Shown: positions 1 through 5,099 of the stretch, one piece after another
Numbering within the stretch: the first letter of the stretch is position 1
Layout of the letters: the number at the start of each line of letters is the position of its first letter
NCBI GenBank assembly: GCA_003670425.1
Contig: QWRL01000173.1
Location: 1 to 5,099, forward strand
Length of the DNA: 5,099 nt
Source of the DNA: Chloroflexota bacterium
GTDB taxonomy: Bacteria > Chloroflexota > Anaerolineae > Anaerolineales > UBA11657
Direction: 5' to 3'
Translations under genes and position numbers: made by a program
The notes under the pieces: generated by a model
The model's input: the letters and a program-made list of their open reading frames with translations, nothing else
Told to the model about the DNA's origin: nothing
Databases searched by the model: none

Positions 1-1387
1 CGCCCTCAAGCGCCAGTATTTTTCCGGGGTTGAGGATATCGTGGGGGTCAAAGAGTACTTTGATGCGGCGCATTAAATCCAGCGCGGGCGCACCGTGCTC
101 GTCCAGCATGTACTTCTGTTTGCCAATGCCCACGCCGTGCTCGCCTGTGCACGTGCCGCCCAGCGCAAGCGCTTTCTCAACCAGGTGGTCATTAACCGTC
201 CGCTGCAGGCGCGCGTAGTCTGCCGCATCATCTGCAAAGCAAATGTGCGAATGCAGGTTGCCGTCGCCCGCGTGGCCAAACAAGTAGCCGCTCACTCCTT
301 CCAGTTGCGCAAGGATTGCGGTGCCCTCGGCCACAAGCGCCGCGTATTGCGAGATCGGCACGCTCACATCTGTAATCAGGTAGCTCTGGCCGGGATGAAT
401 GCGCTTGAATAGTTCGCCCAGCCCATGGCGTGCGGCCCACAGCCGGTCGCGGGCCGTGCGTCCTACGCCAGACTGAAAGCTGCTGCATTGCAGCTCGCGG
501 CAAATTTCCTCCACCATGCCCAACTCCGCAGCCAGCGTGGCCTCGCTGGCTGCATGAAATTCCACAAACAGGGTTGGTGATGGATGCAGCCCGAGTGCGT
601 CGGCATTGTTGATTGCGGTGACTGTGGCCGTGTCCAGCAACTCCAGCGCAGCGGGGTTAAGCCCGGAGCCCATAATTCCGAACACTGCCTGCGCGGCTTC
701 ATTGGTGGTTGGAAAGGCTGCCACCACCGCGCTAAAGTGTTCGGGCAGCGGAGCGAGGCGCAGCGTGGCCTCGGTCACGAGCGCCAGCGTGCCCTCTGAG
801 CCCACCAAGAGGCGCGTGAGGTCATAGCCCGCGGACTGTTTTGTGGAGCGGCAGCCGGTGCGCAGTATCTGGCCGTCTGCCAGCACAACTTCAAGCGCCA
901 GCACATTGTCGCGTGTGGCACCATACTTTACGGTGCGCGTGCCGGCCGCATTGTTGGCAACCATGCCGCCAATGCTGGCGTTGGCGCCGGGATCCGGCGC
1001 AAAGAACAAACCGCTTTTGGCAAGCACCTTGTTCATGTCTTTGTAAAAGATGCCGGGCTGCACAACCACCTGAAAATCCTCCGCGTGCAGCGCGAGCACG
1101 CGGTTCATAAGCGTAAAGTCCATCACAATGCCGCCGCGCAGCGGGATGGAGTTGCCCTCCAAACTGCTGCCGGCACCCCATGCGGTGATGCTAATGCGCT
1201 GCCGGTTGGCCAGGGCTGCAATGCGGCTGACCTCGGCCGTGGTTTCCGGCCAGACCACCGCATCCGGTTGGTGCGCTGCATGCGCAGACTGGTCTTGGCT
1301 ATGCTGGTCCAGATGCGCCGGCGCAGCTGAGGCGCGTTGCGCACTGGTCAGCGCCTGCAGCTCGGCAATCAGGGCTTCACGATTCAT
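1..1387 (-). CDS. FAD-linked D-2-hydroxyacid dehydrogenase, D-lactate dehydrogenase/GlcD type (3' end cut by window)
   Basis: Predicted flavoenzyme oxidising a D-2-hydroxyacid (D-lactate, glycolate or similar) to the 2-oxoacid, passing electrons to a cytochrome or quinone. The frame is open without interruption from ATG at 1387 to the left edge (462 codons) and ends in NPGKIL, close to the usual C-terminus, so only a few residues are missing. The N-terminal FAD-binding domain (PCMH type) shows WGAGSSLEGN at 70-79, PDPGANASIGGMVANNAAGT at 131-150, KYGATRDNV at 154-162 and LVGSEGTL at 194-201. The C-terminal FAD-oxidase domain shows GHAGDGNLH at 371-379 and GEHGVGIGK at 415-423; His372, His379 and Glu416 match the metal and active-site positions of the family. 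The start leaves a normal N-terminus, though no good ribosome site precedes it. It lies 54 bp after the DUF2270 gene, likely the same transcript. Family is clear; D-lactate versus glycolate or another substrate is not. Confidence 0.93.
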   Translation of the reverse strand, partial: MNREALIAELQALTSAQRASAAPAHLDQHSQDQSAHAAHQPDAVVWPETTAEVSRIAALANRQRISITAWGAGSSLEGNSIPLRGGIVMDFTLMNRVLALHAEDFQVVVQPGIFYKDMNKVLAKSGLFFAPDPGANASIGGMVANNAAGTRTVKYGATRDNVLALEVVLADGQILRTGCRSTKQSAGYDLTRLLVGSEGTLALVTEATLRLAPLPEHFSAVVAAFPTTNEAAQAVFGIMGSGLNPAALELLDTATVTAINNADALGLHPSPTLFVEFHAASEATLAAELGMVEEICRELQCSSFQSGVGRTARDRLWAARHGLGELFKRIHPGQSYLITDVSVPISQYAALVAEGTAILAQLEGVSGYLFGHAGDGNLHSHICFADDAADYARLQRTVNDHLVEKALALGGTCTGEHGVGIGKQKYMLDEHGAPALDLMRRIKVLFDPHDILNPGKILALEG

Positions 1388-1441
1388 TTTTGGTGCACGG
1401 AGATTGGCAGGCTGCGCAATGGCTGCGCTGCGCGTGCGCCA

Positions 1442-2503
1442 TCACTCCAGTGCCTGAAAGCCGCGCCCGAGAACTTCCTGCGCGGGTGACACAATAATGA
1501 AAGCGTTGGGGTCGGCAGCGCGCACCAGCGCCTTGAGGTGCGCCAGCTCTGTGGTGGTTACGGCCACCATCAGCACCTCGCGCTCCTGCTGCGCATACAT
1601 GCCCTTGCCGTGCAATGCAGTGACGCCGCGGCGCATGTCCGCATGCACGCGGTCCGCAATCTCGCGCGGCTTGTTGGAAATTACCAGCGCCAGCAGCTGC
1701 TGGCGCTTGCGCGCGCTGCGCGCCGCAGCGCGCGGCGCTTGGGCCACACCATCGGGCACTTCCATGGAGCGCCACAGTGAGCTCAACAGCGGAAACTCCC
1801 CCCACTTGGGCAGCACCTCGCCCGTGGACTGGCTGAGTCCCGCAGTGACCAGGCCCAGCGCCAGGAGCATTGCATTGTAGCCAAATCCAATTGTCAGCAT
1901 CACCCAGCCGGGGATGGGGCCGATGGCGGAGCGCTGCATAAACTCTGCCCAGCTGGCGGCTGGCAGCGGATGCAAAAATGACTTGAGCATCCAGGCTGCC
2001 AGCAGCACCAGAAAGATCCACAAATAGTTGCGCCGATAGCGGCGCCCGAACGCCTCCCACATGCTGATGGGAAAGTCCGGCTGCAACAGGCTTTCAGCAA
2101 GGCTCTCGGCCCAGTCCGGGCTGGGGGCAAAGGGCGGCACAAGCATGGCCGCAAAAAAATCCGTCTCCATCAGCCGCACGCGATGGCTCCACAACTCATA
2201 GTAGCGGTAGCGCCGCGCCTCAATCCAAACAAACAGCGTTATCAGCAGCGTGTCTAATAGAATCAGGCCGTAGTGATGGCTGGGGTCAGCCAGCACAAAT
2301 GAGATTGCCGCGCCCGCCGCCACAACGGCCCAGTTGGTGGTGTTGTCCAGCCGCAGGCGCCAGGTGTTGGAGCGCTGGATCTCGGCGCGATAGTAGTGCA
2401 CCATGGCGGTGTTGAACTCCGCCGGGCGCATCTGGTAGCCGCGGAAGGTCCAAACCGGGTCGCCGTCTGGCGCATCCGGTGGCGGTGCGTCTTCAGTAGT
2501 CAA
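1442..2503 (-). CDS. DUF2270-DUF2179 fusion membrane protein, function unknown
   Basis: A 353-residue protein of unknown function. Residues about 17-235 look like DUF2270, a predicted integral membrane family: WTFRGY (18-23), FNTAMVHYYRAEIQRSNTW (30-48), RLDNTTNWAVV (51-61) and WIEARRYRYYELW (93-105). Hydrophobic segments at about 57-72, 78-94, 159-177 and 199-223 suggest four membrane spans. After a basic Ala/Arg linker (254-268), residues 270-350 resemble DUF2179, the soluble C-terminal domain of YitT-type membrane proteins: LVISNKPREIADRV, RRGVTALHGKGMY, and DPNAFIIVSPAQEVLGRGF near the end. The start is TTG at 2503, chosen because an in-frame TAA lies just upstream, GGAA sits 5 nt before it, and the first ATG (Met25) would cut off the WTFRGY motif. 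The DUF2179 domain suggests a regulatory or ligand-sensing tail, but this is inference. The frame is intact. The FAD dehydrogenase gene follows after 54 bp. Confidence 0.88.
   Translation of the reverse strand: MTTEDAPPPDAPDGDPVWTFRGYQMRPAEFNTAMVHYYRAEIQRSNTWRLRLDNTTNWAVVAAGAAISFVLADPSHHYGLILLDTLLITLFVWIEARRYRYYELWSHRVRLMETDFFAAMLVPPFAPSPDWAESLAESLLQPDFPISMWEAFGRRYRRNYLWIFLVLLAAWMLKSFLHPLPAASWAEFMQRSAIGPIPGWVMLTIGFGYNAMLLALGLVTAGLSQSTGEVLPKWGEFPLLSSLWRSMEVPDGVAQAPRAAARSARKRQQLLALVISNKPREIADRVHADMRRGVTALHGKGMYAQQEREVLMVAVTTTELAHLKALVRAADPNAFIIVSPAQEVLGRGFQALE
1710..1734. repeat. Perfect 11-bp inverted repeat in the DUF2270/DUF2179 linker
   Basis: Arms CGCGCGCTGCG (1710-1720) and CGCAGCGCGCG (1724-1734) are exact reverse complements around a 3-nt loop (CGC). 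In mRNA this would form a very stable GC-only stem apart from one A-U pair. It covers codons 257-265 of the fusion gene, encoding the Ala/Arg linker between its membrane part and its soluble domain. GC-rich Ala/Arg codons make such repeats easier by chance, so function is uncertain. Confidence 0.7.
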
Positions 2504-2508
2504 AACAG

Positions 2509-2512
2509 TTCC
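2509..2512 (-). promoter_or_regulatory. Weak ribosome binding site deciding the TTG start
   Basis: GGAA on the minus strand, 5 nt before TTG at 2503-2501. The in-frame codon four places upstream of GTT-TTG is TAA, so no longer start exists, and no ATG is available before codon 25. Together with the conserved WTFRGY segment encoded before Met25, this supports TTG as the start. Confidence 0.5.
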
Positions 2513-2622
2513 GTTTTAATTTTATGAAATTTGAAAAATCAGCGCGGCTGTGCAGCACTGCAAGGGCAATGCTACCACCACGACCAGCCTTGCGTAGCAA
2601 TGCCGGCGGTTTTGAAAGAATA

Positions 2623-2628
2623 TTTATA
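2623..2628 (-). promoter_or_regulatory. Possible -10 element upstream of the DUF2270 gene
   Basis: TATAAA on the minus strand, about 120 nt before the TTG start, in the most AT-rich part of the gap. Upstream TTGGTT or TTCGTC could act as -35 boxes, but their spacing (23 and 19 nt) is poor. It is a candidate only, supported by position more than by match quality. Confidence 0.22.
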
Positions 2629-2678
2629 GCAGCTGCGCCTAAGATGCGACGAACCAAAGTTTTCTTGTGTGGATGCCA

Positions 2679-2720
2679 CCAGCTTGGGCTGGCCAGCTGC
2701 CCGCTTGACAGGCACCAGCC
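2679..2720 (-). repeat. Competing hairpins after the SRPBCC gene
   Basis: Four related segments occur in a row. In minus-strand order they are GGCTGG (2720-2715), GCTGG (2697-2693), CCAGC (2692-2688) and GCTGG (2683-2679). The first can pair with CCAGCC (2692-2687), extended by TGCC (2714-2711) with GGCA (2701-2698), leaving a 5-nt bulge. The CCAGC can instead pair with the last GCTGG around a CCAA loop. The two folds exclude each other, as in attenuators. It begins 22 nt after the SRPBCC stop; no U-run follows, so it could simply be a 3'-end structure. Confidence 0.45.
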
Positions 2721-2742
2721 GCCAGTGCATATGCTGCAATAT

Positions 2743-3150
2743 TTACTTTGCAGCCAGCATGGCTTTAAGCGGCGTCCAGTAGTGGTCAATCCAACCCTGC
2801 TTGACTGCTGCAAGATGCCCGTGCGGCACGCCGCTGTGGGTAAAGTGCAGCCGCGTGCCGCCGCGGATGCGTTCCAGCCGGAAGGTGCAGCGTGAAAGGT
2901 GGCCGGCCGGCCAGTCTTGCATGTGCCATGCCTGCACAATCTTTTTGCCGGGCTGCAGTTCCAGGTTTGTGCCAGTGATATAGCCGCCGTAGGCCATGAT
3001 GCTGCCGCCCACTTTGCTGCTGATGCGGGCCGGCGCACCGGTCAGGCGCGCATGCTGGCGCGTGTCCATTAAGGCCGAGTACACAGCGCCAGGCGCTGCC
3101 GGCAGTGTCACTGTTTGGCGGATGGTTGTGCGGGCGCGGGATGTTTTCAT
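2743..3150 (-). CDS. SRPBCC/AHSA1-family small protein
   Basis: A 135-residue protein of the START-like SRPBCC fold, closest to the bacterial AHSA1 (Hsp90 activator 1 C-terminal-like) group; these proteins have a deep hydrophobic ligand pocket and mostly unknown ligands. Visible family features are the N-terminal strand IRQTVTLPAAPGAVYSALMD (10-29), the segment VGGSIMAYGGYITGTNLEL (47-65), IVQAWHMQDWPAGH (71-84), the strand TFRLERIRGGTRLHFTHSGVP (beginning 89) and the C-terminal helix QGWIDHYWTPLKAML (118-132). Length is usual for a single-domain member. It is probably a soluble cytoplasmic protein, since no signal peptide or membrane span is seen. The start follows the SDR stop by 21 bp with no good ribosome site, suggesting translation coupled to the SDR. 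A link to the SDR's substrate is possible but unproven. Confidence 0.88.
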   Translation of the reverse strand: MKTSRARTTIRQTVTLPAAPGAVYSALMDTRQHARLTGAPARISSKVGGSIMAYGGYITGTNLELQPGKKIVQAWHMQDWPAGHLSRCTFRLERIRGGTRLHFTHSGVPHGHLAAVKQGWIDHYWTPLKAMLAAK

Positions 3151-3158
3151 GGCATACC

Positions 3159-3168
3159 GGGCGCGCCC
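3159..3168. repeat. 10-bp palindrome between SDR and SRPBCC genes
   Basis: GGGCGCGCCC is a perfect palindrome filling half of the 21-bp gap and ending 8 nt before the SRPBCC start, where a ribosome site would be expected. It could fold only poorly by itself (no loop), so it may be chance in GC-rich DNA or a protein-binding site. Confidence 0.4.
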
Positions 3169-3171
3169 AGG

Positions 3172-3924
3172 TTAATAAGTTGCCCGCCCGCCGGAAAGGT
3201 CAAAGACTGCGCCGGTTGTGAAAGAGCAGTCCGCGGAGCACAACCATGCTGCCAGCGCAGCAACTTCATCCAGGCGCCCAAAGCGGTTCATTGGAATCTT
3301 TGAGAGCATGTAGTCAATGTGGCTTTGCGTTACCTGCTTCAGTATGTCGGTCTCGATCACGGCCGGCGTGATGCAGTTTGCAATCACATTTGCAGTGGCC
3401 AGCTCCTTGCCCAGCGACTTGGTGAGCGCGATTACGCCCGCCTTGGAGGCGCTGTAATGGGCAGCGGTGGGGTTGCCTTCCTTGCCCGCAATCGACGCAA
3501 TGTTTACGATGCGCCCGTAGCCGTTGGTGATCAGATGCGGGATCACCGCCCGGCAGCACAGGAAGGGGCCGGTTAGGTTAATTTCAAGCACGCGCCGCCA
3601 GTCAGCCGGGTCAGCTTCCCATACTTTGGCGTTGGTGCCCGCCACCCCGGCGTTGTTCACAAGAATGTCCAGCTTGCCGAATGCGGCTATTGTGGATTGC
3701 ACCGCAGCTTCAACCGAGCCGGCGTCTGTCACATCCATGGCTGCTGTGTGAACCGTGCCATGCGCGGCGAGCTGCTTGCGCGCTGCAGCCAGCGCATCTG
3801 CATCCTTGTCCCACAGCGCAACCTGGGCGCCGGACTGCAGCAGGCGCTGGGCAATTGCTGCGCCAATGCCGCGCGCGCCGCCGGTGACAATGGCATTGCG
3901 GTTGGTGAGGTCGATGTTGTTCAT
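3172..3924 (-). CDS. Classical SDR-family NAD(H)-dependent oxidoreductase
   Basis: A 250-residue short-chain dehydrogenase/reductase, interconverting an alcohol and a ketone with a nicotinamide cofactor in the cytoplasm. The Rossmann glycine motif TGGARGIG is at 14-21, and Asp39 ending the second strand (ALWDKD) suggests NAD(H) rather than NADP(H). NNAG is at 90-93. The catalytic tetrad Asn116, Ser144, Tyr157 and Lys161 (YSASK) is complete, and the PAVIETDIL loop and the C-terminal DLSGGRATY are typical of the family. Length is standard. Annotators often label such proteins 3-oxoacyl-ACP reductase (FabG), but the Asp39 and GGRATY ending also recall sugar-acid dehydrogenases such as 2-keto-3-deoxy-L-rhamnonate/fuconate 4-dehydrogenases; that finer call is from memory and weak. 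Start ATG at 3924 leaves the usual short lead before the first strand. It is followed 21 bp later by the SRPBCC gene, probably in one operon. Confidence 0.95.
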   Translation of the reverse strand: MNNIDLTNRNAIVTGGARGIGAAIAQRLLQSGAQVALWDKDADALAAARKQLAAHGTVHTAAMDVTDAGSVEAAVQSTIAAFGKLDILVNNAGVAGTNAKVWEADPADWRRVLEINLTGPFLCCRAVIPHLITNGYGRIVNIASIAGKEGNPTAAHYSASKAGVIALTKSLGKELATANVIANCITPAVIETDILKQVTQSHIDYMLSKIPMNRFGRLDEVAALAAWLCSADCSFTTGAVFDLSGGRATY

Positions 3925-4100
3925 GGGGTTTGGTTTGCGCCTCCGCTTAGTTTTGGGATTGCTGAGTTTAGGTCTGGGAAGGCTTGCGCATTAGCAATGG
4001 AATTTTGGTGGTGTGATTTGCGGGCGCGAACCTGTTCCGCCAATCTTAAACTATTGTGGCAATCGGTGAGTGGCGGGCAAAACAAAGTCGGTGCGCTGCA
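3925..4100. other. 176-bp gap between kinase and SDR genes
   Basis: No gene is supported here. On the minus strand, CCGCCA (4076-4071) and TGGCGG could pair across about 30 nt, but there is no U-tract, so no terminator is called. The SDR transcript probably starts within this gap, as the space is large enough and moderately AT-rich, but I cannot pick a convincing promoter. Confidence 0.4.
3940..3944 (-). promoter_or_regulatory. Strong but distant Shine-Dalgarno-like GGAGG before the SDR
   Basis: GGAGG on the minus strand lies 15 nt before the SDR ATG, longer than the usual 5-10 nt. No ATG, GTG or TTG in any frame falls between it and the ATG, so it does not mark a different start. It may still serve at low efficiency or be chance. 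Confidence 0.3.
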
Positions 4101-5081
4101 TCATGGCTGTTCAATAAATGCAGCGGCGCTTTGCAGCAACTGTGCGCGCACTGCGCCGGCATCCAAGCCGGCGGCGCGCATTGCCAGCAGCACACCGCCG
4201 GTGGCCGGCGGGCTGCTGAGCGGCACCAGCCGCGCTCGGGGCGCCTCTGGTACCAAGGCTGCGCGCAGGGGATCGGTGAGCAGCGCGCCGCCCTTATGCA
4301 GGCTGCCAATCAGCACCACATCAAACTCCAGCTGCTGCAGCTGCAGCTGGCGAATGACGCACAGTGCCAGCTGCGCCAGCTCCCGCCCGGCCCACGCAAT
4401 GCACTCGCGCGCCACGGCATCGCCTTGCAGCGCCACCTGAAAGATGAGCGGCGCATGGCGGGCGTCAATTTCAAAGCGGCCGGTGGTGAGGCCTTCTATC
4501 AGCGCCGTTAAATCCGGCGCGCCGGTAACGCGCATAAATGCCGGGGTGAGCATTGTGGGCGGGCCGCGCAGCACCCATTCGTAGGCCACGGCTTGCACGG
4601 CGCGCGCAACCAGTTCACTGGCGCCGCCGTACTCGCCCACGCGCGTGCCTTCGCCGACTACGCGGCCCAGTTTGCCGTGCGCATCCATGCCCCAGCAATT
4701 GCAGCTGGTGCCGGCTACCACGCCCACGCCCCAGCCGCTCGCAGCGCCGGCCACCAGCCCAACGACTGCATCGTTCACAATCTCCACCGGCATCGTCAGG
4801 CCCGCAGCGGCCAGCGCGCGCACATGGTCTGCATGCTGCGCCGGCCAGTCATAACCGCCGATGCCCACGCTGGCCGATTCAATTGCAGAGGCTGCGATGC
4901 CGGACTGTGCCAGCGCTTGCTGCAAGGCGGTGTGCACCACCTGCTGCAGCCCGGCGTACCCCACGCCCTCATGATTGCCGCCGCCGCCAGTGCCAAAGCC
5001 CAGCACGCGCCCGTGCTCATCAGCAATGATGATGTTGGTCTTGGTGCTGCCCACATCGCCGCCCGCAAAGTAACGCGTCAT
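4101..5081 (-). CDS. BadF/BadG/BcrA/BcrD-family kinase, N-acetylglucosamine kinase-like
   Basis: A 326-residue actin-like (ASKHA) ATPase of the BadF/BadG family, most likely a cytoplasmic kinase for a sugar or amino sugar. The first phosphate motif is GGDVGSTKTNIII (7-19), with a glycine-rich GGGGNH at 32-37. VGIGGYDWP (72-80) is followed by IVNDAVVGLVAG (101-112), where Asp104 is the likely catalytic base. The second phosphate motif is GVGVVAGTSCNCWG (118-131). The C-terminal half has a VVLIGSLHKGG segment and an adenosine-site-like PPATGGVLLAM. Where NagK-like members usually have GDEGS, this protein has GEYGGASEL (149-157), which I associate with a Chloroflexota-type subgroup. ATG at 5081 gives the expected short lead before strand 1; the frame stays open to the right edge without another start codon in view. 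No clear ribosome site is visible. The substrate is unknown; activation of a CoA ligase-type reductase (BadF proper) is unlikely, since the cysteine cluster setting of those activases is not seen. Confidence 0.87.
   Translation of the reverse strand: MTRYFAGGDVGSTKTNIIIADEHGRVLGFGTGGGGNHEGVGYAGLQQVVHTALQQALAQSGIAASAIESASVGIGGYDWPAQHADHVRALAAAGLTMPVEIVNDAVVGLVAGAASGWGVGVVAGTSCNCWGMDAHGKLGRVVGEGTRVGEYGGASELVARAVQAVAYEWVLRGPPTMLTPAFMRVTGAPDLTALIEGLTTGRFEIDARHAPLIFQVALQGDAVARECIAWAGRELAQLALCVIRQLQLQQLEFDVVLIGSLHKGGALLTDPLRAALVPEAPRARLVPLSSPPATGGVLLAMRAAGLDAGAVRAQLLQSAAAFIEQP
4328..4350. repeat. Short CAG/CTG-rich near-palindrome in the kinase gene
   Basis: A 23-bp run of CAGCTG/CTGCAG units, including the 12-bp palindrome CTGCAGCTGCAG, encodes a Leu/Gln-rich stretch (RQLQLQQLEF) in the C-terminal half of the kinase. 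It may be prone to slippage, but the frame is intact here. Confidence 0.5.
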
Positions 5082-5099
5082 TGCAGCGGGCTCGGGCGG

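Larger units (their letters stand above)
2504..2742. other. 239-bp intergenic region between SRPBCC and DUF2270 genes
   Basis: No convincing gene is visible on either strand. On the SRPBCC side (2679-2720) there are competing inverted repeats. Toward the DUF2270 gene the sequence becomes AT-rich, with TATAAATATT on the minus strand near 2618-2628 and a run of A/T at 2513-2537. There is no U-tract after the hairpins, so I do not call a factor-independent terminator. The region most likely ends one transcription unit and starts the next. Confidence 0.55.

Noticed and set aside
95..412. Plus-strand open frame opposite the FAD dehydrogenase
   Set aside because: The minus strand in this region encodes the conserved GHAGDGNLH and GEHGVGIGK motifs in one continuous frame.
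1377..2060. 227-codon minus-strand open frame inside the DUF2270-DUF2179 gene
   Set aside because: It is the same strand in another frame, rich in Arg, Ala, Gly and Cys, with no motif; the 1442-2503 frame carries both domain signatures.
2524..2895. 123-codon plus-strand frame starting in the AT-rich gap
   Set aside because: Starts near an AT-rich patch that looks like a leader, but two-fifths is antisense to the SRPBCC gene and the rest shows no domain or plausible ribosome site.
2493..3038. 181-codon minus-strand open frame across the SRPBCC gene and the following gap
   Set aside because: Its first part is a shifted-frame reading of the SRPBCC gene, and its remainder lies in the gap with no recognisable motif; the SRPBCC frame has clear family features.
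4024..4076. Possible terminator after the kinase gene (CCGCCA with TGGCGG)
   Set aside because: A 6-bp stem with a loop of roughly 30 nt and no following U-tract is too weak to call.
3697..4440. 247-codon plus-strand open frame opposite the SDR and kinase genes
   Set aside because: It spans parts of two well-supported minus-strand genes and the gap between them, with Ser/Cys/Arg-rich composition typical of antisense readings of GC-rich genes.
4553..5029. 158-codon plus-strand open frame opposite the kinase N-terminal half
   Set aside because: Arg/Pro-rich antisense sequence with no family feature; the kinase motifs on the other strand are unambiguous.

Overview
The window reads as ordinary bacterial chromosomal DNA, GC-rich in the genes and more AT-rich between some of them. 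It holds five protein genes, all on the minus strand, and I see no RNA gene, insertion sequence, CRISPR array or phage gene. In order of transcription (right to left) they are: a BadF/BadG-type sugar or amino-sugar kinase (4101-5081); a classical NAD-type short-chain dehydrogenase/reductase (SDR, 3172-3924); a small SRPBCC/AHSA1-fold protein (2743-3150); a membrane protein joining DUF2270 to DUF2179 (1442-2503); and an FAD-linked D-2-hydroxyacid dehydrogenase of the D-lactate dehydrogenase/GlcD type (1-1387). The last gene runs off the left edge a few residues before its expected end. The kinase start lies 18 bp from the right edge.

The spacing suggests three blocks. The kinase is separated from the SDR by 176 bp. 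The SDR and SRPBCC genes are 21 bp apart and probably co-transcribed. After a 239-bp gap, which contains a set of competing hairpins and the most AT-rich sequence of the window, come the DUF2270-DUF2179 gene and the FAD dehydrogenase, 54 bp apart and probably a second transcription unit.

The organism cannot be fixed from this window. The style of the BadF protein (a GEYGG-type motif where NagK-like proteins usually carry GDEGS), the DUF2270 protein and the mix of SDR, FAD-oxidase and AHSA1 genes fit an uncultured Chloroflexota-type bacterium (Caldilineales/Anaerolineae or a relative), but this is inference from remembered family patterns. Shine-Dalgarno signals are weak or badly spaced for most genes, and one gene appears to start with TTG.

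A kinase, an SDR and a 2-hydroxyacid dehydrogenase together would suit use of sugars or sugar acids, with the FAD enzyme oxidising a lactate- or glycolate-type product. No substrate can be read from the sequence. The least ordinary element is the DUF2270-DUF2179 fusion, with a perfect 11-bp inverted repeat in the coding sequence of the linker between its two domains. I found no clear evidence of a new defence, mobile or RNA-guided system.
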